From Balanoglossus misakiensis (lineage: Eukaryota > Hemichordata): 64,000 nt of DNA. The stretch lies in contig CM082586.2 of NCBI GenBank assembly GCA_040954595.2, positions 1,116,001 to 1,180,000 of the forward strand, in the 5' to 3' direction. Positions within the stretch are counted from its first letter, which is position 1, and each line of letters starts with the position of its first letter. Below, in pieces: positions 1 to 14,383 of this stretch. Under the pieces are notes generated by a model that saw only the letters and a program-made list of their open reading frames with translations, was not told the DNA's origin and ran no database searches. The translations under genes were made by a program, and so were the position numbers.

Positions 1-3000
1 GTGGTCCCGTAAATCCATCTGGTTGAACTTCATTCTTGAGTATCGTCTTTTGTTGGACTCTCAAAAGAGAGAGAGAGACGCGAGATGTGGATTGAATGCA
101 GAAAGAAATCGTCAGAGCAAAACCTCCCCAGGGCAGAACATTTGTATAAGCTTGTTGAGTGGGATTGTGACAGTGTTTTATTCGTCTGGCCAGGAGACTG
201 AAAAAGAATTCCCTGGAGAGCATTGTCTCGTCTGCTAGCTGCTACCTTCTGTTAGAGTGACTGCCTGACACTTTGGATGCATTTCAGAGATGTATCCTGG
301 TGTTCCAGAAGAATAGCATCCATGTCCCATGTGGCATCTCAAGAATGCAGGAAAGCTGATCCTTTTTATAGTATAGTGTTGACAAATATTCAAGGAAACT
401 GTACAATTGCAAAATGTTGATGAGAACACTCAGAAGCTGCAAATGGGCAAATATTGATAATATCGACATGAGATATACACTATTGAGTGATGGCTGGTCC
501 CACTACACAGCGTGACTATAGTAACAGATACATCAGACTATAATTAAAATTTATCACAGTTCCAACTCCTTTCTTGGAACTTTGGGTATTGGTTAGGTGT
601 CTCAAACATTCTTGTGTCTCTACCCATGATGCCCCATGTCACCTGCTAAGAGTGTGGTTTGCAAAGCATGTCTGTCACCTCGTCACTTGGGGAGAATTGG
701 TCAGTGATGGATCAGGTGTGCATGCCTCTATGGAAATATGATGAGGAAGACATTGGCTGATTTTAACATTGTCCTGACTGTACAACAACTTCTGGCAGTC
801 ATGCGAGAATTTGAAAACTTCAGAAATAATTGCAAATCCTTGTATCATGCAATAAGTAATTAGTACACTGAAATCTGGCTAATCAACCCAGATCTCTGTT
901 GGATTGGCAGGGATTAAAAAGATCTCAGAAGATCCAGGTATGATTGGTCTGGTTTTTGATGTGATATTAGCCCACTAGTACCAGTATACCAATTACAAAA
1001 AGCTCTTGTCGGCATGAGCTTCACGCAAAGGTTCATCTTTTCTGGCGGCACTTTGTCAGTAAATGTATCATTTCCGTGGCAACAACAAACAGATAAAAGC
1101 CGAAATTGTAATTTATTTAAGAACTGATTACGGCGCAAGATGACAACAATGAACCATTGATCCTGAGATAATGAGAAATAAATCCGGCCGTGTAAGGAAA
1201 CCTTATCTTGGGTTTGCTTTCAGTGAATGTTATAATGACAGTTTGAAAATGATGATCTTTGTGATGTACCGGAACCAAGTCTTACTGAATCATGCAAGCT
1301 GTGCCATCTGCTTTAGTGTATATATTTTATTCATGTCAATTTGCCAATGTTTTGAGGCAAGGTCTGTTGGGTTTGCAGATTTAAGCTTTGCACCATCTGT
1401 ACTGAGATTTGTAGAGAATGGAAAGTTCATTCAACCTCTCATTTTTCACCACTTTTGATGATTAATTCATTTCTTTGGAATAGTTTGTCTCAAATAATAG
1501 GAAACAAGGGATTTACTATGTTTTCATGAAAACTTAACTATTAAGGTAATTACCGAATCAACCAGGGTTTGGCAGCCACCATGCATTTTCATGTCAAATT
1601 CTCGTCACTTAGAATTGCATATATCTACAGCACACACATCACACTGATTGTGATCGGTATCGCTGATAATCACTGCAAAGTACAAGATCGCTGATAATGA
1701 CTACAGCCACTACAGGTAAACTAATGAGCTAAGTGAGGTAAATGAGTCATCAGAATGACTTTGGAACGTAAACAGGAAATGCAAACTCAATTTTCTTTGG
1801 CAATTCAGCAGTTGTGAATGACCTTGCCAAATCACACTCCCAAGATTGCCATCCCCTCGGGTCTCATGAACTGATATGACCCAGTGTGTGCTGATTGTTG
1901 TTTCACTGCTTATTGAGAGTATATGAAAACATGCATATGTACAAAGAACATATGATGTTGTCGTAAACAACAGCTATACTGTGTTTCCAGCACATCATTG
2001 TACTGTTCGTTGACTGATTTGTATCCTGTCCAGTAGAGTTGCACCATCTGTAATACAGCCTCTCCATCGCACCTTATTACATCTGGAGCAACAGAGCTTC
2101 AGTTTTGTTGGGCAGAAACTTGTGAATAGAGTAGATTTGTTGTGTATGATTGAACTCTGCAAAGGATGCAGATCCACAATTAGATATCAGGAGGGATAAT
2201 CCATCAATAGTACATGGATGTGATTGTGTCCACGTCTGTGTGCAATCTGGTGTCGCATTTGGCCACACAGTGCACTCGCTGGGAGTCATTAGATAATTGG
2301 GTTCAGCTGGTAGAGAAGTCCGCTAACATAGTGTGTATAGACCTAATCAAGTCATGTCCGTTGATTTTCTAGTTCAAGTGCCCTGTGACAAAACACATAT
2401 TATCACCAGATGCAGTGTCCAAGCATTGGGGGTTACACCGTCTGACTGAACATTGATTGTCAGTGTAAGACACCTAACTCTTGAGTCACACTACAAGGGT
2501 TTAAATGCACAGTAGTTACCTCTCACAATTACCAGTCAACAAAATAACTTAAAATCTGATGGATCCAAATACTGGCAAGCCTCACAACTTTATAACTACC
2601 TTATAGTGCAAAATCTACACACACTGCGACACATGATTTACAAGTTGTTGAGCACCTACAAAGCAATTCCATACATAAAGCTGTGAGAGTGCTCGGCATT
2701 TGCAGATGCAAAAGGCAGAGATCACGTTTTGACTTGCAGCACCTTGCGAAGGCTGACTGGTAAACGTCATTAATTGCTTGACGGTGTGTGGAATAATTAG
2801 AGTTTAATGATGAACCTCCTTGAAGCGCAACCCGAAGGCCATGTGAAATATAATGCGGCCGACAGACTTTGAAGTGAAGTGTATTAGCCATTCAGGCAAG
2901 ATAGAGGAGACTCCTGTTAATACCATCAGCTGCAGCTGATCTGGCTGCTTCAACTGAATAAACAGCAAAAATCTTATCATGGTGTATTCCCAAAGGAGAT

Positions 3001-6000
3001 CTGAGTGGTGATCTTCAATGTACAGCATACGCACGGACATTAAGGTGGATGTGCCTGTTGGATTTAGAGCTACCAATGCTCGTCAGCTTATCCACCAATG
3101 TAACTGCTCCAGTCAGTTCAAACAGTTAACAAATCTGATCAGGTTTACAATTAAGTCAGTGAGATATCATGCGTAAGTTTACTGTCTGGCATTTGCAGAG
3201 TACTGGAATTTATTGACAAAATCAATACATTTGGATGATGTACTGGTTTGGTTCAGGTTTTGCTATGTCAACTGATATTTTACAGATATATGACACCCGT
3301 TTTTTTTTCATTGGTTATTCATGTGGGCGGGTTACGTTATCCATAGAAATGTGAATGTGTTACATGTTGATAAATTAATTTTAAATGAAGGGATAATTAT
3401 GACAAGATTAATCAGCTGTACCAGTAGATTCAATTCCCTCCATATGTTTGGATGCACTTCAATGGCAAGACTGCTCATATGCACAGATGGTGCTAGTGCC
3501 TTCATTTAGTATATCACACAGACAAAACTGCACTTTATTCAGATGACCATGGCAACATGTATATTTTACTGTAACTCCAAACATTACAAGAAGAGTTTGG
3601 CAAATATTAAACCTTGAGTAGATATGTTTCCAGTGCATTCATGTAACTTGATGGAAAAGATGCTAAAGCAGTCAACTGAGACTCGTTATCCTAAATCAAA
3701 TTGAAGGCACATCCATGTTGCCATTCCTCATCATGCACACACTACAAAAGATCTTCTGTAAAATTGATCGGCGAATGTTTGCCTTGCGTGTTAAGTATTG
3801 AACAGTATGCTGAAAGTCTATATGCTTTGAAAAGGCACACCTTTGATGTTATTCTATAAGACTGTTAATAATTACTGTAATTTATACCAACACAATTCAC
3901 ATTTCCATCTGTCATTGAGTATATTGTATGTTCTTCTGTGACATAAAATGCATCAGCTTGGGTGGGTCTGTGTAAAATTCAAACAGAGTTAAGTTATCTC
4001 ACTAGAATTAATAAAAAAAATTGTATTTCATGTTGCTTAAAAAAACAAGGTACAGTATCAGTTTAATTAAGTTTATTAAAAGCATACTGATGGTTAACAT
4101 TTCAGGTACAATGAACCAGTGCACCATCCAATCACAGGTAGTACATGAGACAGTGGACAAACAGATAAAAACACTGAACCAAATGCAACACATCCAAATC
4201 ATTTTTATGCTTTGATATTCTTAAAATGAATAGATAGTGATGATATAATATCTGAACATTCAGTGTTCCAAAAAAATTCCTCTCAAAGAAAAAGGCATGG
4301 TTAAACAATATCTGATTCCTTAGGGCCAGTTGCATCGGTGCATTAATAGCAGTGGGCGACTTCTTACATTTAACTGGTGGGAGATATTGCCACGAAGAGG
4401 GAGCTTCTATAAATTACTCTTCGATTACTTAGTTTGAATGTCAACGAGAGCGTTAGATGGTACTTGTGTAAGAGATATCACAAGAGAGGCATGTCTGTGT
4501 GTTAGAGATGCACTTCTTATCTGTCCAGTGCCCCCAGCTATACTAACACATCAAAAGACGTTGGCATAAGATAGCATCTTGGCTTCACTGCAAAGAATTG
4601 AAGAGTGTTGGGTGCACTCTAAGTGCAGAGATGTCAGCAAAAGAAGAGATCTTTTATTCGTGATGACCTTTGTCATGATGGTGGATTCTATAATGCCTAT
4701 TACAACATATAGTGTATCATACTTTTCAGTACTCCATATTAGCCAGCAATTGCCTCTAAATGAGTCGTTTTGTAAATTCCAAATTAAATTTCACTGTATT
4801 ATACAAGTACATAATGAAGGCAGTTCCATTCTCATCCATTATGTACAAATGTTTACTGCTTGTACGAGTATGCGAATGAAAACTACACACAAATTAATGT
4901 GGAAAAAACATGTCTGAAAATCAATAATAAAATACTAGAATTAGGCATTTATATTTGGTTAGGCATCAATCCCTTTTTGCTGGAAAAATACCGCTTCAAT
5001 CCCATTACAGCTGGTAAGGTTGTTCTGTGGAGTGCTGGTGGGTCTTTTAATTACAGCATAACCCCATTGGCCTGATTTGTGTTTTTAGCTGACGGGAAGA
5101 TTTAACGACAGAGTTTATTCAGATATGGTTACTCAGTAATATTACTTGTCCATGCGATTGGAGCTAGTGCCTCAGTATGAGACATGTTATCTTAACTCAT
5201 CTCATATGATGATGTACAGAATTATGAATGCTTCACACATTGTGGTGGACAGGATCGCAAACTCCCATACACACATTTCTGTTTAGTTCTTTGTACATCA
5301 GCCGTCTGTGTGTTTGATATACAGAGACCTTGAATTGTTAAAAATAGGAAAGGTTCATTTCCTTGTTGCTATTGCAGAGAGAAATAAAACAGTTACCATG
5401 GTGATAGTAATAAGTATAACCATGGTGATGATTTTAAAATTATATGGCAATAAAATAAATATGAGTACAGCTTGTGATATCAAGAAAGAAATAAAGTACT
5501 TATCATGGTGATGCAGTTTATTACCATGACGATGACATTTAAATTATTTTGTAATAAAGTAAGTATAACTTGTGATATCAAGACAATTTTGTTAGCAGTG
5601 TTTAGCATGAGTGAATTTGAAGGTTGGGATTAAAGTTGTCATGATATGTCAGCATGAATTTGTATATAAGTGGATTGATAGACACTTGGCCACAAATATG
5701 AATTTCCGCACCAACACTATGGAAACAGGAGATATGCTGTACATGTATGATGAATAATGTGACCATATATGTTTAAAATTGTCAAAAATATTAAACAATG
5801 TTTAATATTAAACTTAGTTGGTAGTACATACACAGGTGTACTTTAGAAAATACAAATGTGACAGTTGAATTTACAGTGACGAACATGGTGGATAAAAATC
5901 ATTAGTTGCCACTGTGACTTTTGCTCCTCGAAATCTATACAACAAAAGTTCCATCCAAGTTTACAATTTGCCGTAGTAGCTAATGGTTATAGGTTTATAT

Positions 6001-8134
6001 ATTGGTTATGACACTGGTATATGGCTCAATGAAGACCTGTTAGTCCAGTTCAGCCAGCAACATCAAATTTGTCACTGATCCATCTATCTGGATACAATTA
6101 GTCCTGACAGAGTGAACCTTGATTAGAGTGCACTCACTTGGAATTGTGACGCAGATGTGTTTTCATTGCAGTGTGTCTCACCTACTTTTACAGGAAATGA
6201 ATGAATTGGTTCTGGTTCAGTTGGTTTTAGTCCAATTTCAGTCAAGGGATTTGGTGACACGCACAAGTGTGAAGAAATATTGGATGTGAAAGTCCCAAAT
6301 GGTTCTTTCACGGATATTTCAATTCTTTTTGCTTTAATGGCAAAATTATGAGAGTGTGCTTCAGCAATGGCATTTTGGAAGGATCTGAATTAGACATAGG
6401 AAACGAAATCAGGGTGATAATCTCATTATTTCAGAACTATAGAGAGACAAGTCATCCTAATAAGACTATCATTTTCAAAGTGAACTCAGAAATGTTATCC
6501 TATGACAATAACACTACAGATGATGTCTGCATCAGAAATAATGAAGTAAAGTCTCGTAGGCTCATATGTCAGATAATCCTGAGCATCTGTTCATATTTAA
6601 AGCTCACTGCCAAAGAGATCCGGCATCCTGTATTAGTTTTTAGCTTGGTTGTTTGCCGATGGTCTTATTGCTTGACGTATTTTGCGAATATATCGTCATA
6701 AATTTTAGAACTCGCACAATCCGAGGCTTTTACTTGTATGGAATAATTCATGGGTATGTCAAAAGGGACTGCTAATAAGACTGATTCTGAGAGAACTGGT
6801 CAAATTATCATGTGCGTAATATTCTCTGAGAATTTTGACATATGTCTGTGTGCGGTTCTCATAAATGCACTTCATGTGTTTGCCTGACAATGATTATAAT
6901 AGACTTGGCAATTTTACCTTTGAACATAAAAAACAGTATCCATACCTTATATGTAAGTATTTTATAGAAACTGACAGCTTTATTCATCGGATCCATACTA
7001 CCGATAATTATTAAGTCTGTGTCTCACCTGTCTGTAGATATTTGACAATATCTTGTCTACACGTGGCTGTGTACCCTATAGATTTTGGCTTAAAAACACA
7101 GTAAGAAAGGTTCTGGAAGGAGCATTTGGTAAACAGTGGAGCTTGTGCAACACTTTCAGCCATATAGGCATAACATTTGTTAGTCAATGGTTGACAGCTT
7201 ATAGGTGAGAGTGTTGATGTGATATTAATAATATTACGAGATGCCGTTTACAAAAGCATTAACATTACTGCAGCCACATGTTGTGACAATTGCACGAATC
7301 CACATCTACAAACTCTGTTCTGCATCTGCTCAATGCAATCCCCTTCAGGGGACGTTTAAGTTATAATGCGTCTACGATAAATGAGGAATTATGGTCCTCC
7401 CCCATTGTTTTTGTGATCTCATTTGCCAGCTTTTATATCGCAAGCAATTACTCTGCACTAAATAGAAATGTGAATGACGTATGTGTGCCAAGGACGTCAT
7501 ATAAACCCCAGTTTTCTCTTTGTTTTGCTAATTATGATTAAGAGTGCATGAAATGTCAAATTTTCAACTTGGCCTGCTCCGTGCAGGTCTTGACGTATGT
7601 ACATTATCGTCATTTCAAGATGGTCTGGTGGTTTGCTGTTTTTGCAGTTTCAGTCAGTAATGTGAAAGAAAGGCTTTCACTCAGGTTATTCCAAGAACAG
7701 GATTGTTCAGTGTCCCATAAAACTCACGGGAAAAACTCAAGTGTGAGTGAATGATGCTCTCCATAGCTTATACACGTTATATACATATGCATTTGACGTC
7801 ATCATATTATGTGCTTTTCAATTCAATTAAAAACCCGCTGGCTAATGTAATAAATCAGTTACAATTATTTCTTGATCTGGTGACACTTCAAGGTAGCTCT
7901 TAGCTTACAACAAAAATACTTCTGTAGTCATAGCATTTTGAGCACTTTCATTCTAATTTTGTCCTGTAAACAATACCTTGTGAAGAAATCGTTATGAACG
8001 TTTCCATTTGCTGAAAGTCTTGTCCTGAAGTGAGCATCACTGTAACTCATGCGGAAATACAATGAGAAACCATTTTATTCATGCAGCCAGTGATTGAAAG
8101 ATGTGTAATTCAATTCATTGTGGTTCATTTACAG
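1..8134. other. Gene-free stretch upstream of gamma-syntrophin
   Basis: No exon that I can support. The open frames here are short (up to 117 codons), AT-rich, lack recognisable motifs and are not bounded by convincing splice sites continuing into neighbours. The first visible syntrophin exon starts at 8135 with an acceptor, so at least one upstream exon carrying the start codon and about ten residues must lie in this stretch or beyond the left edge. I looked for an ATG-bearing mini-exon with a GT donor in the right phase and did not find a convincing one. Most of the region is therefore probably the first intron or the 5' flank. Confidence 0.5.
5419..5584. repeat. Imperfect two-copy tandem duplication, period about 104 bp
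   Basis: Two diverged units can be aligned by eye. One begins with accatggtgatga near 5419, the other with accatgacgatga near 5523. Both then carry a TTTAAAATTA-like stretch, an ATAAA-rich middle and the shared end cttgtgatatcaaga (near 5470 and 5570). Copies differ by substitutions and small indels, so it is an old local duplication. No coding potential is seen. Confidence 0.55.
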
Positions 8135-11100
8135 GTGAAGACGGGTTATTTTTCTGTGAGTGACGGAAAACATGAGCCAGAGGCTGTGCGAATACAGTTA
8201 TCCAGAGAAGCATTGATTCTTCAAAAAGAAGAATACGTTAGCGTGCCTGTGGTGAATCACACAGTAAGTCTAATGCCTCTTTTCAGGTTCATTGCGAGGA
8301 TTTGCTGAAGATTGGGGGCAGACAGTCAGTCTCAAAAGACGTCAAGACTTTTATTCGGAAGTGGCCGATGGCAATTACAGCATTTATACAAAGTCTGATG
8401 CATTGGGATTGAAGTACTTGATGTATGGGGTGAAATCAGTGAATTGGCAATAGAAGGAAACAGACTTTTTATTTTCGTCATATTATTTTTTTTTTGTTCA
8501 ACAGGCAAACTTCCCAGATGATGATGAAGAAATGACAAAGGTGAGAAATGATTTTTGTTTCACAAATAACAGAGAATTTGTCCGACAATAGCCGTCATCA
8601 TGCTAGTCAGAGACTGAGTCTGCTTTCTGATACACCGCCTCTAGTCAGTAAAAATGAACTACTGGAACGACGATTATGCCGGCAAATCTTTCCATGAATC
8701 TTTTTATCCGTCTTCTGGAAAGAGATTTACCTGTCCACACCAGGTGTGGTCTCAGTAACAGTGTTTTGTTGATTTTTCAGGAGAGGGTAGTCACAATACG
8801 AAGACAGAGGATAGGCGGGTTAGGCCTTAGTATCAAGGTATGTTATGACATTAATCTTATCTAAGACTTTATTGTCCTGTTGATTTTTATGCTAATCTGC
8901 CAGGAAGAGGAAACATTAATTTCATTTCTTGGATTATTAAAGAGTTTGTTTGCAGAAATGGATTTCAAAGCTTCCCGCAGTTCCTCTGCTAGGTTAAACA
9001 TTTGTGCCACCCCAATGGGACTTGCTGTTGTTTTGTTAAAACTGAATACAGCCTCAGAGATTACGACAGAAATCAGCTTTGCATACATGATTTGTTACAG
9101 TATAATCCTGCTAGTGCATAGACTCAGTTCACTGACCGGCTGTTCAATAAAAACCACAATATTTGAGGGGTTTGACAGATATTAATATGCTATCTATTTC
9201 AGGGTGGTGCTGAACATGGAATTCCAATTTTAATATCTAGGATATTCAAAGACCAAGCAGGTAAGATAAAAGTATTTTACAATAAAAATCTCCAAGTAAT
9301 TTATAGCATTGAATGCCAATGTTAGAGTGTCATCAGCAGAGCAATAAAGTGATTGTCCCAACCCTGACCCATTAAGAGCCATTTTTCTGAAATTAGCCAG
9401 TATTTCCCCCTCGAGATTCTGATCACTACGAATTGACGACCTTCACTTGAAGATGGTAATTCATAGGGATTTTGAAAGCCATTATACATTTATTCCTTCT
9501 GACGGACACCAACACACGCCTACTAATGATGTTCAGCGTACCACAATCTGCAGGTGTAGCAGGTGATAAAACGTTTTAATGGAAAGAAAAAATCAGAAAC
9601 TCTGTCCAATTAGGAAAGCAGGCATTTCAAGAAACACAGAAGGGCGTCAAGCTCTAAATACCCTTTTCAGGAAAAAGAAGTCCCCTAAATGATATCATTG
9701 AGATGTCTATTGACTTGGTAAACATCGTCTAAGTAGAAAATCTTGTCAAGGAACTGACTAAATATGTAGATTGGATTTACATGTCAGGGTGGTGGGTTTT
9801 TTGCCATCATGGCTGGAAAAATGACGGATGCATCGATTCCATCTTAAAAGCACTTTACAGACTTCATATGCTTAAAATTTAACGATTTCTGAAGTAGCAG
9901 TTATTACATTAAAGACAAGAATGTGTTATGGCGGGGTTATAAGGGTGACTCACGTTGGGTGTCGCATGCATTTCAAGTGATCGGATTTTCATTGAAATGT
10001 GTTGTTTCTTTTCAGCTGATCAAACAGGCCAACTCTACGTTGGAGATGCAATATTAAAAGTGAGTCCATTATGCTTTGAATATTATATATGCGAATTCGT
10101 ATCGTAGAATGTGATCTCAGTGGTCGCATTGCCATAAACACCAAAGTTCCTAATCTAACACAGATAATGATGTGTTTAATATCAAAGCGAAACAAAGTAT
10201 GGCATAAACTGATCAGTTGAACCTTCTGTATTACTCTATGCTGTAGGTTAATGGTGTTGATATTGAAGACGCAACACATGATGATGCGGTGAGTCACCTT
10301 TACCAAGGCTTGGTTGACCTCAGTTGACCTTGTCTATACTAATACTGTATCAACAAATCAAAATAATGATACAAAGCTGTTGGCATATTCTGATGAGAGT
10401 TCTTTTGGAGACATACATTAAAGGAAGTTTTGATGCAGTTTTCTTTATTATTTGTGATAATTATGATATTTGGTTATTATTGGCCAGATGGTACAAGTAG
10501 TAGATAATGTGACATCTAACCAAGTGTGCCAATTTTGACTATTGCAGGTAGCTGCCTTGAAAAATGCCGGTTCTGAAGTCACGCTAACGGTTCGACACTT
10601 CAAAGCGGCCACTCCGTATCTCAGACAGAATGGTAAGATGGTATTATGCAAAATGTCCTATGAGGGGTGAAGGGACCTTTGTAAAGACCTAGATTCACTA
10701 AGATTCAAGCGCAGTTCCTTATTCTGTTTAATTTTTTTTTCATCAGTGAAGAGGCCGCCAGGTGTCAGCCATGAGAACAGTAACGGCATAACTGAGTACA
10801 GTCATATGAATGGACCAGACTCTGATGGCAGCGAGGTCAGTCAATTTGCGTGCTTCTAGTTTGGCATTCTCAAAAATCAAACGAAATTTGCTTTTAGACT
10901 TAGAGGGCGTTGCATCTTTTGCAGGCAACCAATGGTGCTGATGCTTTGACCGTTGAGGAATCACAAGTCTCTCCAAAACTTGAAAAGAGGTGGACAGATG
11001 TACTGATGGTGCCGTTACTCATGGCTAGAATTAGTAGATATATGCCAGGTAGTGATAAAATTAGGTAAGAGTTGGTTATCATCAGTTATGCATGGTTATC

Positions 11101-13575
11101 TCTGGTTACAGAATATAACTTGTAAGTTGGACATTTTAGTGCATCAATGCAGAAGTACCATTCACTGATAGAGATGTTTTTTGTACCAGCAGGAATTTAG
11201 CGTTTGAAGTGATAGCAATGGACAGCACATCATCTGGTGTGATACACTGCAACGATTCAGCGGAGCTAGTGGATTGGATAAAAGCAATATCAGCCAATGT
11301 GGCAACACTCAATGCACAATCCGTAAGTATATGGCACATATGCCCCTGTAACACACCTGTAACAGTAGTCGGACAGACTTAAAATATTGAGCAATTGCCA
11401 GCTATATAACTTGTGGCTGAGACTCAGAAATATGTGTTTTATTTTACAAAAAAATACCTTTCCTTTTCAGATGAAAATCACGAATAATTTACTGCCTCAT
11501 ACAGAACAGGTAAGGCATCTGCTATTGTCATTTCATAATGAAACAACTGTCAACAAAATTTGTTAACACATTCGCCTGAATCTATGAGTGTGTTGGAATA
11601 TAAAATATCTGTCAATGATTTTGCTGTTCACCCTCTGTTCCTCCCCTCTTTTTAATGCCAAAACCCTCTTCTTTGTGTGTCTATGCCTGTAGAACAAGGT
11701 ATGAAAATCCACTTTTGCAGAATCCTCCATTTTCTTTTTCTATCTCTCTTCTCTTATTTTGTGTGATATGTACTGTACCAATTCTACACTCTGACACAGA
11801 TTATGTCGAGTCTCTGGGATTTCTGTGTATTAAACTTTGTTTGTCTCATGTCTGCAAACCATGCTCTCTACTATTATGATTGAAATACACGTATCTGTAA
11901 TAACCATATGTTAGTGCCCATGGCCATACAACAACTTTGAGGTCTCCAGGCAGTCTTCGGTGATTAGATTTGAAACACGCAATATATGTTTCTGTTTCAG
12001 GTGCTGCACATGGGTTGGTTGAGTGAGAGACTGCCGGCTAGCAGGTCATGGCAACACTGGAAACCAAAGTTTTTAGCAATAAGAGGATCGGAGATTATGA
12101 TCTTCGACAGCCCACCAGTAAGTCACTGGTTTCATTGAGATTCTCTGATCCAGCTTATGAGCAAAATATAATTTAGAGAACAAAACCAAGTATTTCTCTC
12201 TATTCTCCCTGTAATCTGTAAAGACAATGCCTCTATGATTTAAGGGGCACATATCCTTAATTTTATACTCATTCTAATGATGTAATTTTGTTCATTAGGT
12301 CAATACCAGAGACTGGGTTCGTTGCGAGAGAAATTACAAACTCTGTGAAGTACTATGCAGACTTTTTAAGGTGAGATGGCTTCGATTCTCTAAATAATTC
12401 ATGTACCATTTAAGTGTGTCAAACAGTATAATAGCTGTATGTCTGTTTGGAGAATATATTCCATCAGCCCAGCCATAAACCCTTCATATTTAGAACCAGC
12501 TATGCTGATTTTTGTCACATTTCAGGAGTCGGAGTTAGCAGACGAGAGACCCAATAGTTTTACTCTGCAGAGCGGCTCAGGGTCGACACATTACCTCAGT
12601 ACAGAGACGAAAGGTGAACTGCATGTCTGGCTCAACGCGGTGCAGAAAGCTACCTTCACTGCAGTGGCTAAATTAGGGGTAAGTCATGATGAAGACTATG
12701 AATATGATGTTTCTCTTTATATACACAATTTGTGCCCAAATATTGCAGTATATGTAATAATGTAGATATAGAATCAATAATCTGAAGAAACCACGAAAAT
12801 TATTTTGAAATGTCGCAGGTTCGCGCTACCGCACTGTTGCCATTGTAACTTTAAATATATTCAAACGCGCGAAATACATTCTCGTTCACAAATTCTTCCA
12901 GAGTAAAACGTACGGCTGCACGTGGAGGGGGAAAGTCGTAGGCTTGACGTTAGATTTCGGCAATGGTTTTACATTGTTTGATGCACAAAATAAGGTAAGC
13001 ATGCCCTCACCTTTGTTGTCTTCATATCTCAATATGTGAAAGATTTGAATACATGTATATTGTTTAAAAAAATACAAACTATGTGTTATAAACAACTACA
13101 TGTAACTTCAAAAATCTAATAAGATCAACACTGATTTTTGTGACTGTTGTATTCCAGCAAATAATTCTGTGGAAGTACAGGTTTTCACAGTTGAAAGGTT
13201 CATCTGATGATGGCAAAGCAAAGGTGAAACTCCACTTCCAGAACTCATCGGCCAACCAAATTGAAACACAGGTAATATTAAACAATCATGTTGAAAAGTC
13301 AAGTACTGTATTTCATCTTAAGTGAATTCCCAAGACAAGAAACCAGACGTTTTTGTTGTTTTTTGTAAAATCTCTTTTTAATGATTTACCAACTAGTCCT
13401 TGCAAAATGACAACATGTGTTTCTTTTTATTTTCTTTCAGGAGCTTGAATGTCCAAATCTTACAAAGTTACTGTACTGCATGCATGCCTTCCTCTCGGCA
13501 AAACTCGCTGCCGTAGATCCAGTGTTTATGAAGAACACGGCACAGTTGGAAGTCCCTCCGGAAAATGTCCTATGA
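8135..13575 (+). CDS. SNTG: Gamma-syntrophin (SNTG1/SNTG2-type), 17 exons, 5' end missing
   Basis: Cytoplasmic adaptor that binds dystrophin-family proteins and brings PDZ ligands to the membrane. Visible coding exons: 8135-8263, 8505-8540, 8781-8837, 9203-9260, 10016-10059, 10247-10288, 10548-10632, 10747-10835, 10925-11064, 11193-11322, 11471-11509, 12001-12117, 12299-12370, 12526-12678, 12902-12994, 13158-13271, 13441-13575. All have AG/GT borders and compatible phases, giving 510 residues (human gamma forms are 517-539). Domain order: first half of a split PH domain (1-50); PDZ (about 56-140) with GGLGLSIK carboxylate-binding loop and GDAILKVNG; second PH half (about 200-270, KRWTDVLMVPLL); PH2 (about 284-395, starting at HMGW); C-terminal SU domain with WKYRFSQLKGSSDDGK, a gamma-type signature. 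Stop TGA at 13573. The start-codon exon was not found, so the N-terminus is incomplete. It is a single gamma gene, not clearly gamma-1 or gamma-2. Confidence 0.93.
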
Positions 13576-13866
13576 CAGCAAATTGTAACAGTTACTCTCT
13601 GATGCCACAATGGGAAAGTGCTGTACTCTCATCACACCCATCTACATATACACAGTTAACCCTTATATGCAAATTTTTCAAACCAGGGACTGTTTTTCCC
13701 AGCAGGTTAAGGAGCCCTTTCACAGTTGGTGAAATCCCATTGGTGTATTTCACAGCTATCTGCATAAAGCTCCTCAAACGGACTGTTGGTTCAAAGTAAT
13801 TTTTAAAGCCTTTGTAAATACCAGTCCATTTTGCTAATATCAATTTCTATTACATTATCCCTTTTT

Positions 13867-13872
13867 AATAAA
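13867..13872 (+). promoter_or_regulatory. Candidate poly(A) signal AATAAA for gamma-syntrophin
   Basis: Canonical AATAAA about 290 bases after the stop at 13575. Another AATAAA lies at 15344-15349 and could serve a longer 3' UTR. Confidence 0.45.
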
Positions 13873-14340
13873 ACTTTTACTCTCAAATATCCAATTCTAT
13901 AAAGTACATTTCATATCGGTTAGACTTTCTTGCTTGAAATCATGGTGGTTGTTTGACTTACTTACACACTACAATACAGTACATTGTCGAATGCAGTGTA
14001 TGATACAAATTCTTGTGTCTGTGAACATTAAAAGCAACATTATCTCTTTATAAACTTCGAAACTTCATACAGCATACCCATGTAGTTACATAGATGAGAC
14101 TGCATGCATATAATATTACCCCCAGATTGTTAGGGCAACATCTCTCAACAATGGAAGATCAAACTTACCATTAAGTATCACTGTTCAGCATTTATCAAAT
14201 TGTGCAATTGATTTACAGACTTTGTGCAAATTTCATAAGAAAATTTTGAAGGGTTGTAAAATTTGCAACCACAATTCACATCTTGTTTTAATGTTACCTG
14301 GAAATCAATTGATGTGATCTTTTTGTACATGAGAACTATA

Positions 14341-14383
14341 GCGGCCATGTAGGGTGGTACTCCCCAAAACAAGACATGGCCGC
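14341..14383. repeat. Short perfect inverted repeat (10-bp arms)
   Basis: Arms gcggccatgt (14341-14350) and acatggccgc (14374-14383) are exact reverse complements around a 23-base loop. They are GC-rich in an AT-rich 3' flank, so they stand out. This may be a transcript hairpin in the syntrophin 3' UTR or the remnant of a small inverted-repeat element. Confidence 0.5.

Noticed and set aside
4579-4917. 112-codon plus-strand open frame
   Set aside because: No domain and no neighbours with compatible splice sites; AT-rich chance frame.
5390-5440. CAGTTACCATGGTGA match to the MITE interior
   Set aside because: The similarity is limited to about 15 bases within a local tandem duplication and no termini are present, so I do not call it a MITE copy.
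6348-6701. 117-codon plus-strand open frame
   Set aside because: No recognisable motif, no splice context and AT-driven composition; probably chance.
8081-8308. Open frame starting at 8081 as the syntrophin N-terminus
   Set aside because: The part before 8135 is intron-like and ends in a pyrimidine-containing AG acceptor (tttacag). Residues before the acceptor do not resemble syntrophin N-termini, and the frame runs past a GTAAGT donor at 8264.
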